NCBI GenBank assembly: GCA_011322005.1
Contig: DROE01000299.1
Location: 1-17,230 of the forward strand
DNA length: 17,230 nt
Direction: 5' to 3'
Source of the DNA: Devosia sp.
GTDB lineage: Bacteria; Pseudomonadota; Alphaproteobacteria; Rhizobiales; Devosiaceae
The position numbers and the translations under genes were made by a program. Shown piece by piece: positions 1 to 7,253 of the stretch. How positions within the stretch are numbered: position 1 is the stretch's first letter; every line of letters begins with the position of its first letter. Below the pieces are notes generated by a model. The model saw nothing but the letters and a program-made list of their open reading frames with translations. It was not told where the DNA came from and made no database searches.

Positions 1-1
1 C

Positions 2-361
2 CCGGGCGAGGTTTATCTCTATCAGGGACGCTCCTATAAATCCTACCGCGGCATGGGTTCTGTGGGTGCGATGGCGCGCGGTTCTGCCGACCGCTATTTC
101 CAGCAGGAAGTCTCTGACCAGATGAAGCTGGTGCCCGAAGGCATCGAGGGGCAGGTGCCCTACAAGGGGTTGGCCGAAAACGTCCTGCATCAACTGGCCG
201 GGGGCCTGAGGGCCGCCATGGGCTACACCGGTGCCCATAACCTCAAATCGTTCCGAGACAACGCCACATTCGTGAAGATTTCCGGCGCGGCCCTGAACGA
301 GAGCCATGTCCACGACGTGTCCATCACCCGCGAAAGCCCCAATTACAGAGGCAACAGCTGA
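2..361 (+). CDS. guaB: IMP dehydrogenase, C-terminal part (5' end outside window)
   Basis: The reading frame is open from base 2 and has no start in the window, so this is the last ~119 residues of a longer protein. IMP dehydrogenase oxidises IMP to XMP with NAD+, the first committed step of GMP synthesis, in the cytoplasm. The visible part carries the family's C-terminal signature: the YLYQGRSYKSYRGMGS stretch followed by GAMARGSADRYFQ (the mobile flap and active-site arginine/tyrosine region), then VPEGIEGQVPYKG and the terminal GLRAAMGYTGA segment. The stop codon (359-361) shares one base with the ATG of the next gene, so the two are probably translationally coupled. guaA follows one gene later, so both enzymes of GMP synthesis lie in one transcription unit. 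The identification is firm; only the truncation by the window edge limits it. Confidence 0.97.
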   Translation, partial: PGEVYLYQGRSYKSYRGMGSVGAMARGSADRYFQQEVSDQMKLVPEGIEGQVPYKGLAENVLHQLAGGLRAAMGYTGAHNLKSFRDNATFVKISGAALNESHVHDVSITRESPNYRGNS

Positions 362-1665
362 TGCGCCTCTCGGGCAGGATTGCTGCCGCCATGGAAATTA
401 TCGACAATATGGCGGTGCGCCACCGCCCGGTTTCGCTTGCTTTGCGCGACTGGGGGCAGGCCAACCGCTTTGCCGGCTCCAAAGACCGGGCCGCTATCGG
501 CAATCTGGTTTATGACGTTGTGCGCAGGCGCGCCTCCCACGCCCATGCCATGCAGTCCGACAGTGGACGCGCTCTGGTGCTCTCGGTCATGGTGCGCGAC
601 TGGGGCCAAAGCGTTGAGCAGTTGAACGCGGCTTTTGCTGAAGACAAGTTCGCCCCCGATACCATCAGCGCGAGCGAACAGAAACTGCTCAATAAGAAAA
701 AACCCCTCGCCGGCGCCTCCGACCATATCAAGGCCAATCTGCCCGAGTGGCTGGTGCCGGCTTTCAAAAAGAGTTTTGGCAAAAACTGGGTTGAGCAGTC
801 CGAAGCCCTGAGCCTTCGTCCACCGCTCGACATGCGGGTCAATACGTTGAAATCAGATACGAAAAAAGTGCAAAAGAGCCTTGAGAGGTTCTCGCCAGCG
901 CTCACTGTTATAGCAGCCAGCGGGTTGCGTATTGCCCCCAGTGTCCGCGACGAACGCACTCCCAATGTGCAGGTCAACGAAGCCTTCCTCAAGGGCGGAA
1001 TGGAAATTCAGGACGAAGGCAGCCAGATTGTCTCGGCCCTTTGTGCCCCGATGCCGGGCGCGCAGGTGCTTGATTATTGCGCCGGAGCCGGGGGCAAAAC
1101 CCTCGCCCTTGCCGCACTGATGCAGAACAAGGGTCAGCTTTTTGCCCACGATACCGACCGCAACCGGCTGGCCCCGATATTTGACCGCCTCAAGCGCGCC
1201 GGGGTCCGAAATGTGCAGGTGCGCGGGCCCCAGCCCGGCTCCATGGATAATCTGGTGGCCAAAATGGACAAGGTGGTGGTCGATGCGCCGTGTACCGGCA
1301 CCGGCACCTGGCGCCGTCACCCCGGCGCCAAATGGCGCCTGAGCGAAACTCAGTTGCAAAAACGTGTAGGCGAGCAGGCGGAGATTCTGGACAAGGCCGG
1401 TGAATTCGTGGTGCCCGGCGGCGAACTGGTCTACATCACCTGCTCACTTCTGCCGGAGGAAAATCATCAGCAGGTTGAAGCCTTTATCAAGAGAAGCAGA
1501 ATCTTTTTTCCAATTGATATTGAAGCGCGTTGGAACGAGGTTTTTCCCAAAGCCAAACAAAAACCCCTGTTCGACGGGCTGGGCGCAACCCTGTCACCCC
1601 TGACCACCGGCACCGATGGGTTTTATATTTCGCTGCTGAAGAAAAAAGACAAATCCACCCCATGA
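361..1665 (+). CDS. RsmB/NOP-family SAM-dependent RNA (cytosine-5) methyltransferase
   Basis: This is a 434-residue cytoplasmic RNA m5C methyltransferase. Residues ~1-100 form a helical, NusB-like N-terminal region. The SAM-binding motif DYCAGAGGKT is at 238-247. The two catalytic cysteines of the family are both present: C311 in DAPCTGTG (motif IV) and C361 in the TCS of motif VI. C361 would be the attacking nucleophile and C311 would help release the product. RsmB itself modifies C967 of 16S rRNA in E. coli, but the target here cannot be read from sequence, so I leave the symbol blank. The ATG overlaps the guaB stop by one base and the gene's own stop overlaps the guaA ATG by four bases (ATGA at 1662-1665). 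It is therefore embedded in a guanine-nucleotide operon, suggesting expression linked to growth rate. Confidence 0.92.
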   Translation: MRLSGRIAAAMEIIDNMAVRHRPVSLALRDWGQANRFAGSKDRAAIGNLVYDVVRRRASHAHAMQSDSGRALVLSVMVRDWGQSVEQLNAAFAEDKFAPDTISASEQKLLNKKKPLAGASDHIKANLPEWLVPAFKKSFGKNWVEQSEALSLRPPLDMRVNTLKSDTKKVQKSLERFSPALTVIAASGLRIAPSVRDERTPNVQVNEAFLKGGMEIQDEGSQIVSALCAPMPGAQVLDYCAGAGGKTLALAALMQNKGQLFAHDTDRNRLAPIFDRLKRAGVRNVQVRGPQPGSMDNLVAKMDKVVVDAPCTGTGTWRRHPGAKWRLSETQLQKRVGEQAEILDKAGEFVVPGGELVYITCSLLPEENHQQVEAFIKRSRIFFPIDIEARWNEVFPKAKQKPLFDGLGATLSPLTTGTDGFYISLLKKKDKSTP

Positions 1666-3221
1666 CCGTTCCAGACCACCAGTCCATCCTCATTGTTGAT
1701 TTTGGCTCGCAGGTTACGCAAGTGATTGCCCGGCGTCTGCGCGAGCTTGGCGTCTATTGCGAAATCCATCCCTTTTCGACAGCGGCGGACAATCTTGCCC
1801 GTCTTAACCCGCACGGCATCATTCTCTCGGGCGGCCCGGCCAGCGTTCTGGACAAAAACGCCCCTTCTATCGACCCCGAACTGCTGGCGGCAGACGTGCC
1901 CATCCTTGGTATCTGCTATGGTCAGCAGGCTCTGGTTCTGGCACTCGGAGGAGCGGTGGAAGCGGGCCACCATCGCGAGTTTGGCCGCGCCGATGTCACC
2001 CCTGAAAAGCCCAGTTCCCTTTATCACGGCGTCTGGAATCTGGGCACCCCCCATCCCGTTTGGATGAGCCATGGCGACCGGGTCACCGCCTTGCCCGAGG
2101 GCTTCGAGGTCGTAGCCACCTCTCCGGGCGCACCACTGGCCATTGTCGCCAACGAGGAGAGGCGCATCTGGGCCACCCAGTTCCACCCCGAAGTGCATCA
2201 CACCCCCGACGGCACCCGCCTGCTTGAGAACTTTGTCAAAAACATCTGCGGGTGCACCGGAGACTGGACCATGGCCACCTACCGCCGGCAGGCCATCGAA
2301 AAAATCCGCGCTCAGGTGGGCAAGGGGCGGGTGATTTGCGGCCTTTCCGGGGGCGTTGATTCTTCGGTCGCCGCCGTGCTCATCCACGAGGCCATCGGCG
2401 ACCAGTTGACCTGCGTTTTTGTCGACCACGGTCTGTTGCGCAAGAACGAGTCCGAACAGGTGCTCGAAATGTTCAGGGGCCACTATAATATCCCCCTCAT
2501 CCACGCCAATCATCAGGACATGTTCATTGACGCGCTGGAAGGCGTCGAGGACCCGGAGAAAAAACGCAAGATTATCGGTTCCCTGTTCATTGAGGCTTTT
2601 GAGGATGTCGCGAACAAACTCGGTAAGGTGGATTTTCTGGCCCAGGGCACGCTCTATCCCGATGTTATTGAGAGTGTTTCGTTCACCGGCGGCCCCTCGG
2701 TTACCATCAAGTCCCATCACAATGTGGGTGGTCTGCCCGAGCGCATGAACATGGAACTGGTCGAGCCCTTGCGCGAACTGTTCAAGGATGAAGTCAGGGC
2801 GCTGGGGCGCGAACTGGGCCTGCCCGAAAGCTTTGTCGGGCGTCACCCGTTCCCCGGACCCGGACTTGCCATCAGGTGCCCGGGCGGCGTTACACGGGAA
2901 AAACTGGACATATTGCGCGCCGCCGATGCCGTCTATCTTGATGAGATCAAAAACGCCGGGCTTTATGACAAAATCTGGCAGGCTTTTGCCGTTTTGCTCC
3001 CGGTGCAGACCGTTGGCGTCATGGGCGACGGGCGAACTTACGAATTTGTCTGCGCTTTGCGTGCAGTGACTTCGGTCGATGGCATGACCGCGGACTTTTA
3101 CCCCTACGACATGGGATTCCTCGGCCGCGCTGCCACCCGCATTATCAACGAGGTACCCGGCATCAACCGGGTGGTCTATGACATAACCTCAAAACCCCCC
3201 GGCACGATCGAGTGGGAGTGA
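1662..3221 (+). CDS. guaA: GMP synthase (glutamine-hydrolysing)
   Basis: The 519-residue product matches the usual ~520 residues of bacterial GuaA. It converts XMP, ATP and glutamine to GMP in the cytoplasm. The class I glutamine amidotransferase domain comes first, with nucleophile C85 in GICYGQQ and the rest of the triad in QFHPE (H175, E177). The ATP pyrophosphatase P-loop SGGVDSS follows at 229-235. The C-terminal dimerisation/XMP-binding domain ends in the conserved SKPPGTIEWE. The frame is open upstream to 1530, but the ATG at 1662 is chosen because it gives the family N-terminus (QSILIVDFGSQVTQ) and makes the ATGA overlap with the methyltransferase stop. With guaB upstream this completes the IMP-to-GMP pathway. 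Confidence 0.98.
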   Translation: MTVPDHQSILIVDFGSQVTQVIARRLRELGVYCEIHPFSTAADNLARLNPHGIILSGGPASVLDKNAPSIDPELLAADVPILGICYGQQALVLALGGAVEAGHHREFGRADVTPEKPSSLYHGVWNLGTPHPVWMSHGDRVTALPEGFEVVATSPGAPLAIVANEERRIWATQFHPEVHHTPDGTRLLENFVKNICGCTGDWTMATYRRQAIEKIRAQVGKGRVICGLSGGVDSSVAAVLIHEAIGDQLTCVFVDHGLLRKNESEQVLEMFRGHYNIPLIHANHQDMFIDALEGVEDPEKKRKIIGSLFIEAFEDVANKLGKVDFLAQGTLYPDVIESVSFTGGPSVTIKSHHNVGGLPERMNMELVEPLRELFKDEVRALGRELGLPESFVGRHPFPGPGLAIRCPGGVTREKLDILRAADAVYLDEIKNAGLYDKIWQAFAVLLPVQTVGVMGDGRTYEFVCALRAVTSVDGMTADFYPYDMGFLGRAATRIINEVPGINRVVYDITSKPPGTIEWE

Positions 3222-3227
3222 GCACCG

Positions 3228-3266
3228 ACCGCCTTTGGCGGTAAAATCGCTTGATAAGCGATTTTA
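3228..3266 (+). terminator. Tandem hairpins after guaA, possible terminator
   Basis: Seven bases past the guaA stop, ACCGCC/GGCGGT (3228-3233 and 3237-3242) forms a 6-bp stem with a TTT loop. It abuts a perfect 11-bp stem, TAAAATCGCTT/AAGCGATTTTA (3242-3252 and 3256-3266), with a GAT loop. The A tract and T tract lie within the second stem, so it could work as a factor-independent terminator in either direction. There is no long T run beyond it, so the function is inferred. It is well placed to end the guaB-guaA transcript. Confidence 0.5.
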
Positions 3267-3392
3267 GGTGCGAACGCGCTGAGCGACGCCGCGAAGCGCA
3301 AGAAACGAGTGCGAACACGCTGAGGCCAGCCTGCCGGCGTGAGGCGAAAAAAAGCGCCGCGAAGCGCAAGAAGCGGGTGCAAACGCGCTGAG
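3267..3392. repeat. Imperfect direct repeats downstream of guaA
   Basis: A 37-base unit at 3288-3324 recurs at 3356-3392 with four substitutions, offset by 68 bases. Its last 17 bases (form GGTGCRAACGCGCTGAG) appear a third time at 3267-3283. The repeats are GC-rich with GCGAAGCGC-type dyads and lie just beyond the guaA hairpins. They resemble the dispersed, hairpin-forming intergenic repeats of alphaproteobacterial genomes. Open frames across them on the minus strand repeat an RTRFLRFAA motif, which I take as a product of the repeat, not a gene. Confidence 0.6.
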
Positions 3393-3719
3393 AACAACGC
3401 TTTGAGTTCCGGCAACAAGTATGCTTCTTCCTTGGGTGCGCATTCCGCCAAGCGGACTTTACAATTCTATCTGGCACCCTATCTGGAAATACAGGGGAAC
3501 TGGAGCAGGCCGGGATGAGGTTGCGTGGGGCCTTGGTGCGACAGGAATAACGCCCGGTTCGGGCGGTCAAAGAGTCGCCAACGTTCTGGTTTATAACTGT
3601 TTATTGCTTCCGGGCTTGTCCCTCGGTTGGCTGGGCGGACGCATTGCGCGCCGCTGCGAAAATACATCGCCCGGCCCCTTTGACACTCCGGCGCCCTGTG
3701 CGTCCGAGGGTTTGTGCCG

Positions 3720-3830
3720 ATGGTTTTGGTGTCAACGCCGCGAGGGTTTCGTGGGCGAAAGAAGCCGGGCAGAGTTTCCCGAGCCGGGAAAGGGAAGACA
3801 CCACCGGCGAAACAAAGATTTGAAAGCTGA
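3720..3830 (+). CDS. Small basic ORF upstream of cfa, doubtful
   Basis: The frame encodes 36 residues from an ATG preceded by GAGGG at 3706-3710, a plausible ribosome-binding site nine bases away. Eleven of the 36 residues are lysine or arginine and only one is acidic; the middle reads RGRKKPGRVSRAGKGK. It ends 22 bases before the next gene's start, so it could be a leader peptide or a small nucleic-acid-binding protein. It shows no family signature and may be chance in GC-rich DNA. I do not assign a function. Confidence 0.2.
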   Translation: MVLVSTPRGFRGRKKPGRVSRAGKGKTPPAKQRFES

Positions 3831-3840
3831 CCATCATTAA

Positions 3841-3846
3841 AGGAGG
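3841..3846 (+). promoter_or_regulatory. Strong ribosome-binding site of cfa
   Basis: A perfect AGGAGG stands six bases before the ATG at 3853, the best Shine-Dalgarno sequence in the window. It fixes the start of the cyclopropane synthase gene. Confidence 0.75.
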
Positions 3847-3852
3847 GTCCAG

Positions 3853-5094
3853 ATGTTGCTATCTTATTTTTTGAAAACCATCGTCCGGGTTGGCACTCTT
3901 GACGTGATCGAGGCCAACGGCAGGCAGCACAGATTTTCGGGCACGCCATCCCCGCAGGTTACCGTTCGACTTCATGATCGTGGCCTGCCCACAAGGTTAT
4001 ATCTGAACCCCGATCTGGCAGTGGGAGAAGCCTATGTGGACGGCACCTTGACCATCGAGCAGGGCACGCTTTCCGAGCTTGTCGAGATAATGGCGCGCAA
4101 CATGGACAATGGGCCGTTGGACCCGATTTTTGCGCTCAGAAGCAAAATCTGGCTGCTAATTCGTAGCTGGCAGCAGAACAATCCCATTTGGCGTTCCCGC
4201 GAAAATGTCGCCCACCACTACGACCTGCCTGACAGGCTTTATGACCTTTTTCTTGATGGGGACAAACAATATTCCTGCGCCTATTTCATGGACCAGAACG
4301 ACAGCCTTGAAACCGCCCAGACCGCCAAGAAGCGCCATCTTGCGGCAAAATTGCTGCTCGAACCGGGTCAAAAGGTTCTGGATATCGGTTCAGGCTGGGG
4401 CGGGCTGGCGCTCTATCTGGCCCGGGAGGGCGGCGGCGAGGTAACAGGGCTCACGCTTTCTAAATCCCAGCTTGAAGTGGCACGGCAGCGGGCCGCCAAG
4501 GCCAGGCTTGATCAGAAAGTAAAGTTTCATCTGCGCGACTATCGTCAGCAGGAGGGGCAGTTTGACCGCATCGTCTCCGTGGGCATGTTCGAGCATGTGG
4601 GTGTCAAACATTATGAACAGTTCTTCTCGAGCATCAGGAACCTGCTCAAGGATGATGGCGTGTGTCTGCTGCATTCCATTGGCCGCATGGCCGGCCCCGG
4701 AACAACCGGCCCCTGGATGCGAAAATATATATTCCCCGGTGGCTATTCGCCCTCCCTGTCCGAGACCCTGACCGCAATTGAAAAAAGCGGCCTCTGGGTT
4801 ACCGATATAGAGATATTGCGCCTTCACTATGCACAAACCCTCAAACACTGGCGTGAGCGGTTTGAGAAAAACCGCGGCGAAATTGCCGGGACGCTCGACG
4901 AGCGGTTCTGCCGGATGTGGGAATATTACCTGGCCCTCAGCGAGGCGGCATTTCTTTATTGTGACCATTTTGTCTTCCAGATACAGATTGCAAAACGGCG
5001 CGATGCGGTGCCTCTGACCCGGGACTATATAGGCGACTGGGAACGTGAACACATGAAACCGCTGGGACGGCAGCGTCCCCAGCAGGTGGCATAA
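3853..5094 (+). CDS. cfa: Cyclopropane-fatty-acyl-phospholipid synthase
   Basis: The 413-residue enzyme would transfer a methylene group from S-adenosylmethionine to the double bond of unsaturated acyl chains in membrane phospholipids. It acts at the cytoplasmic face of the membrane and typically matters in stationary phase and under acid stress. An N-terminal lipid-binding region (~1-110) precedes a class I methyltransferase domain. SCAYF carries C142, the counterpart of an active-site cysteine of E. coli Cfa. The SAM loop LDIGSGWGG is at 176-184, and SVGMFEHVG at 242-250 holds the conserved E247-H248 pair. It appears monocistronic, with a 630-base gap upstream and a convergent operon downstream. 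Related mycolic-acid-type methyltransferases share the fold, but the length and motifs fit Cfa best. Confidence 0.93.
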   Translation: MLLSYFLKTIVRVGTLDVIEANGRQHRFSGTPSPQVTVRLHDRGLPTRLYLNPDLAVGEAYVDGTLTIEQGTLSELVEIMARNMDNGPLDPIFALRSKIWLLIRSWQQNNPIWRSRENVAHHYDLPDRLYDLFLDGDKQYSCAYFMDQNDSLETAQTAKKRHLAAKLLLEPGQKVLDIGSGWGGLALYLAREGGGEVTGLTLSKSQLEVARQRAAKARLDQKVKFHLRDYRQQEGQFDRIVSVGMFEHVGVKHYEQFFSSIRNLLKDDGVCLLHSIGRMAGPGTTGPWMRKYIFPGGYSPSLSETLTAIEKSGLWVTDIEILRLHYAQTLKHWRERFEKNRGEIAGTLDERFCRMWEYYLALSEAAFLYCDHFVFQIQIAKRRDAVPLTRDYIGDWEREHMKPLGRQRPQQVA

Positions 5095-5393
5095 GGTGAA
5101 TATCAGGAAAATTGTCGGCAGGGCGGGCGATACGCCAATTGTGGCGATTGATTCAATCACCATGACCAAAGCGTTTCCGGGATGAGTGGAACAGGTCATC
5201 AGCTTCGCAAAAAGCGGACGATCCCGGTACCCACATCGGCTATGTACCGGACAAGTGGAAAAATGGCGTGACTTTGCACGTCAACATAGCGGGCGATGCC
5301 AACGGACTTCAGCCGGGTGACAGGCTCTGCAAAGTAGTGTTTCTTCTGGTTCCCGCCTCCTGGTCGTTTGGTCTGTACGATTTGCTTTTGCAC
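5095..5393. other. Convergent intergenic gap with hairpins and possible gene remnants
   Basis: This gap separates two convergent units. It contains CCGGTAC/GTACCGG (5224-5230 and 5244-5250), a perfect 7-bp stem with a 13-base loop, and GGCGATTG/CAATCACC (5143-5161), an 8-position stem with one mismatch. Neither is followed by a T run. A short frame from GTG 5096 stops at 5185, and a different + frame is open from 5166 and reads GTHIGYVPDKWKNG then HVNIAGDANGLQPGDRL. That wording looks protein-like but matches no family I know. On the minus strand a 64-codon frame (5393 to 5199) begins with GTG directly after the glycosidase stop. One of these may be a decayed gene; I cannot decide which. Confidence 0.35.
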
Positions 5394-7253
5394 TCAAGCC
5401 ACAGCTGTTGCTCCGGAAAGCCGCTTTTCCGCCCGGTGTGGGTGGGCGGCGTAAATGAGCGCTGCCGCCGCCCATGCCTGAGGCCGGCAGGACTCCACAT
5501 AGGGCAGCGGAGGGCTGCCGCTATCGCGCTGGTAACCGCTGATGAGTTCGGGCAGACGATGGTCGTGCCGCGCTGATGCGAGGTCCGTAAGGGCATTGGC
5601 CACCCTCTCAAACTCTTCCCTGCGCCCATAGCGAAAAAGCCCCGCCCCGAACAGGGCGGTATCATGGGGCCAGACTGAACCATTGTGATAGGAAAGCGGA
5701 TTATAGCGTTTCTCGCGCGTTCCCAGCGTGCGCAGACCCCAGCCCGACCACAAGTCCGGAGCGAACATGCGTTTAACCAGGCCATCAAGCCGGCCTTCGG
5801 GGACGGCGCCAGCCCACAACAGATGACCGGGGTCCGATGAAACCACATTCAGCCGCTTTCCTCTCTCATCCAGCCCCAGTGCGTAAATCTGATGCTCCGG
5901 CATCCAGAAGTGGCGCTCTATGGCGGTGCTGGTCGCCTCGCTCAGAGCAAGAAGCCGGGCGGTCTCGTTCTGTTGACCGCCTACAATTCTGTTGAGCGAA
6001 GCTCCTGATTGAAAGGCCGCGAACACATAACCCTGCACTTCAACCACCGCCAGCGAACCCGTGGGCAGGCTTCCATTGCCAAAGCTCATGGAATCGTCGG
6101 AGTCCTTCCAACTCTTGTTGATCAGTCCCTTGCCGTCCGTTGCTCCCCTGTACCGGAGCAGGCCCCTCTCGTCTCGTTCACGCTCAATCCAGTCCAGCGC
6201 GGCGCGCCAATTTGCTTCCAGTTCAATCGCCAGGGCTTCGTTCCCGGTATGGTTGACATAGTCGGCCAGAAGCCGCACGAAAAGCGCTGTCGCATCCACA
6301 CTGCCATAATAGGCGGAAAACGGCAGTTCATTGAGACGGGAGAGTTCTCCCTCCCGGTATTCATGCAGAATCTTACCGGGCTGCTCGTCGCGAAACGGGT
6401 CAAACTTGCGTCCCTGATGGTGCGCCAGGAACCTTAGGACGCCTTCTGCGAGTTTGGGGGCCTGCTCCAGCAGAAACCAGGCCGTAATCAGAGAATCTCG
6501 CCCGAACATGGCAACGAAGTTTGGTACTCCCGCTGCAATGCAGGTGCCGCTTCTTGTTGAAAGGGCCAACGCCTCGATATCCTCATAGGCAACAGCCAGC
6601 CCAGGCAAATCACCCCTGCGCTTTTGTTGTATGGCGCGCTGCGCTGACCAGCCGAATTGCACTGGAATATTGACGGACAATTCGGAGGAGGAGGAGAACC
6701 TGGCGTTTACACACAGTTCACGGGTGCCCCGGGCAGGCACCAGAAGCTCCACGCCAACGGGGTCACCGGAAAAAGTTATGTCTGTCGAAAGTTCGGCCCC
6801 GTCCTGCGCAAGATATCGAAACAGCCTTCCGGCCTTCCGGGCGATGCGCTCAACCGGATTTTTCCGGGTGGCCCGGGTTCTTCCCCGCGCTTCGAACAGG
6901 TCGGCAAAATCCGCGCCCAACGTGATCACTGGCGTAAAGTACTGTTCGTTCCGTCCGCTGTTTTCAATCACGAGCCGGTCTTCAACCCCCTCAGGCAGAA
7001 GCGTGACAGTGCGGCGGATCAGAATTTGCTGCTCATGGTTGGCAAAGCGTGACCAGTACTGGGAGAGAACCGAAAGTGTTTCGTCCTGATGGATGAGGTC
7101 CAGACCACTCATGTCCCAGGTATATTTCGACAGATGGCGGCTGTCGTGAAAAAAAAAGCCAACAACACCCCCGTGCCCCGCTGTTGCCATGCCATTGGCA
7201 TCAAGCACTGCATAACAGTGATCGTTCTTGAGCGGGAGCATGTCCGATTTCAT
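5394..7253 (-). CDS. Amylo-alpha-1,6-glucosidase / glycogen-debranching-family glycoside hydrolase
   Basis: The 619-residue protein has the two-part layout of the bacterial COG3408 family. A beta-rich N-terminal domain (~1-200) includes the GGVVGFFFHDSRHLS segment. A C-terminal (alpha/alpha)6-barrel domain carries FGRDSLITAW (250-259), PGKILHEYREGE (292-303), YYGSVDAT, SWKDSDDS (381-388), EVQGYVFAA (405-413) and SYHNGSVWPHD (521-531). There is no signal peptide, so it should act in the cytoplasm. As last gene of a sugar ABC operon (its ATG overlaps the permease stop in ATGA, 7250-7253) it probably hydrolyses the imported saccharide. The substrate is not readable from sequence: alpha-glucans, isomalto-type oligosaccharides or glycosyl compatible solutes are all possible. 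Confidence 0.85.
   Translation of the reverse strand: MKSDMLPLKNDHCYAVLDANGMATAGHGGVVGFFFHDSRHLSKYTWDMSGLDLIHQDETLSVLSQYWSRFANHEQQILIRRTVTLLPEGVEDRLVIENSGRNEQYFTPVITLGADFADLFEARGRTRATRKNPVERIARKAGRLFRYLAQDGAELSTDITFSGDPVGVELLVPARGTRELCVNARFSSSSELSVNIPVQFGWSAQRAIQQKRRGDLPGLAVAYEDIEALALSTRSGTCIAAGVPNFVAMFGRDSLITAWFLLEQAPKLAEGVLRFLAHHQGRKFDPFRDEQPGKILHEYREGELSRLNELPFSAYYGSVDATALFVRLLADYVNHTGNEALAIELEANWRAALDWIERERDERGLLRYRGATDGKGLINKSWKDSDDSMSFGNGSLPTGSLAVVEVQGYVFAAFQSGASLNRIVGGQQNETARLLALSEATSTAIERHFWMPEHQIYALGLDERGKRLNVVSSDPGHLLWAGAVPEGRLDGLVKRMFAPDLWSGWGLRTLGTREKRYNPLSYHNGSVWPHDTALFGAGLFRYGRREEFERVANALTDLASARHDHRLPELISGYQRDSGSPPLPYVESCRPQAWAAAALIYAAHPHRAEKRLSGATAVA

Larger units (their letters stand above)
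3393..3852. other. Intergenic stretch before the cfa gene
   Basis: About 460 bases hold no gene I can recognise on either strand. Several open frames cross the region but show no domain, and codon use looks random. A tRNA was considered around 3440-3500, but no T-arm or acceptor stem pairs. The only candidate coding feature is a 36-codon basic ORF at 3720-3830. No convincing promoter was found: TTGACA occurs near 3680 but lacks a good -10 at the proper distance. Confidence 0.5.

Noticed and set aside
1623..2846. A 407-codon open frame on the minus strand opposite guaA
   Set aside because: It is the complement of a certain guaA gene, shows no domain and has histidine- and glycine-rich wording typical of an antisense shadow in GC-rich DNA.
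3420..3500. Possible tRNA, because one frame reads WVRIPPSG, which often betrays a T-arm
   Set aside because: The T-stem and acceptor stem do not pair and no anticodon arm can be drawn.
3176..3570. Minus-strand frames of 91 and 135 codons between guaA and cfa
   Set aside because: They run through the hairpins and direct repeats and into the guaA 3' end; the repeated RTRFLRFAA wording comes from the DNA repeat.
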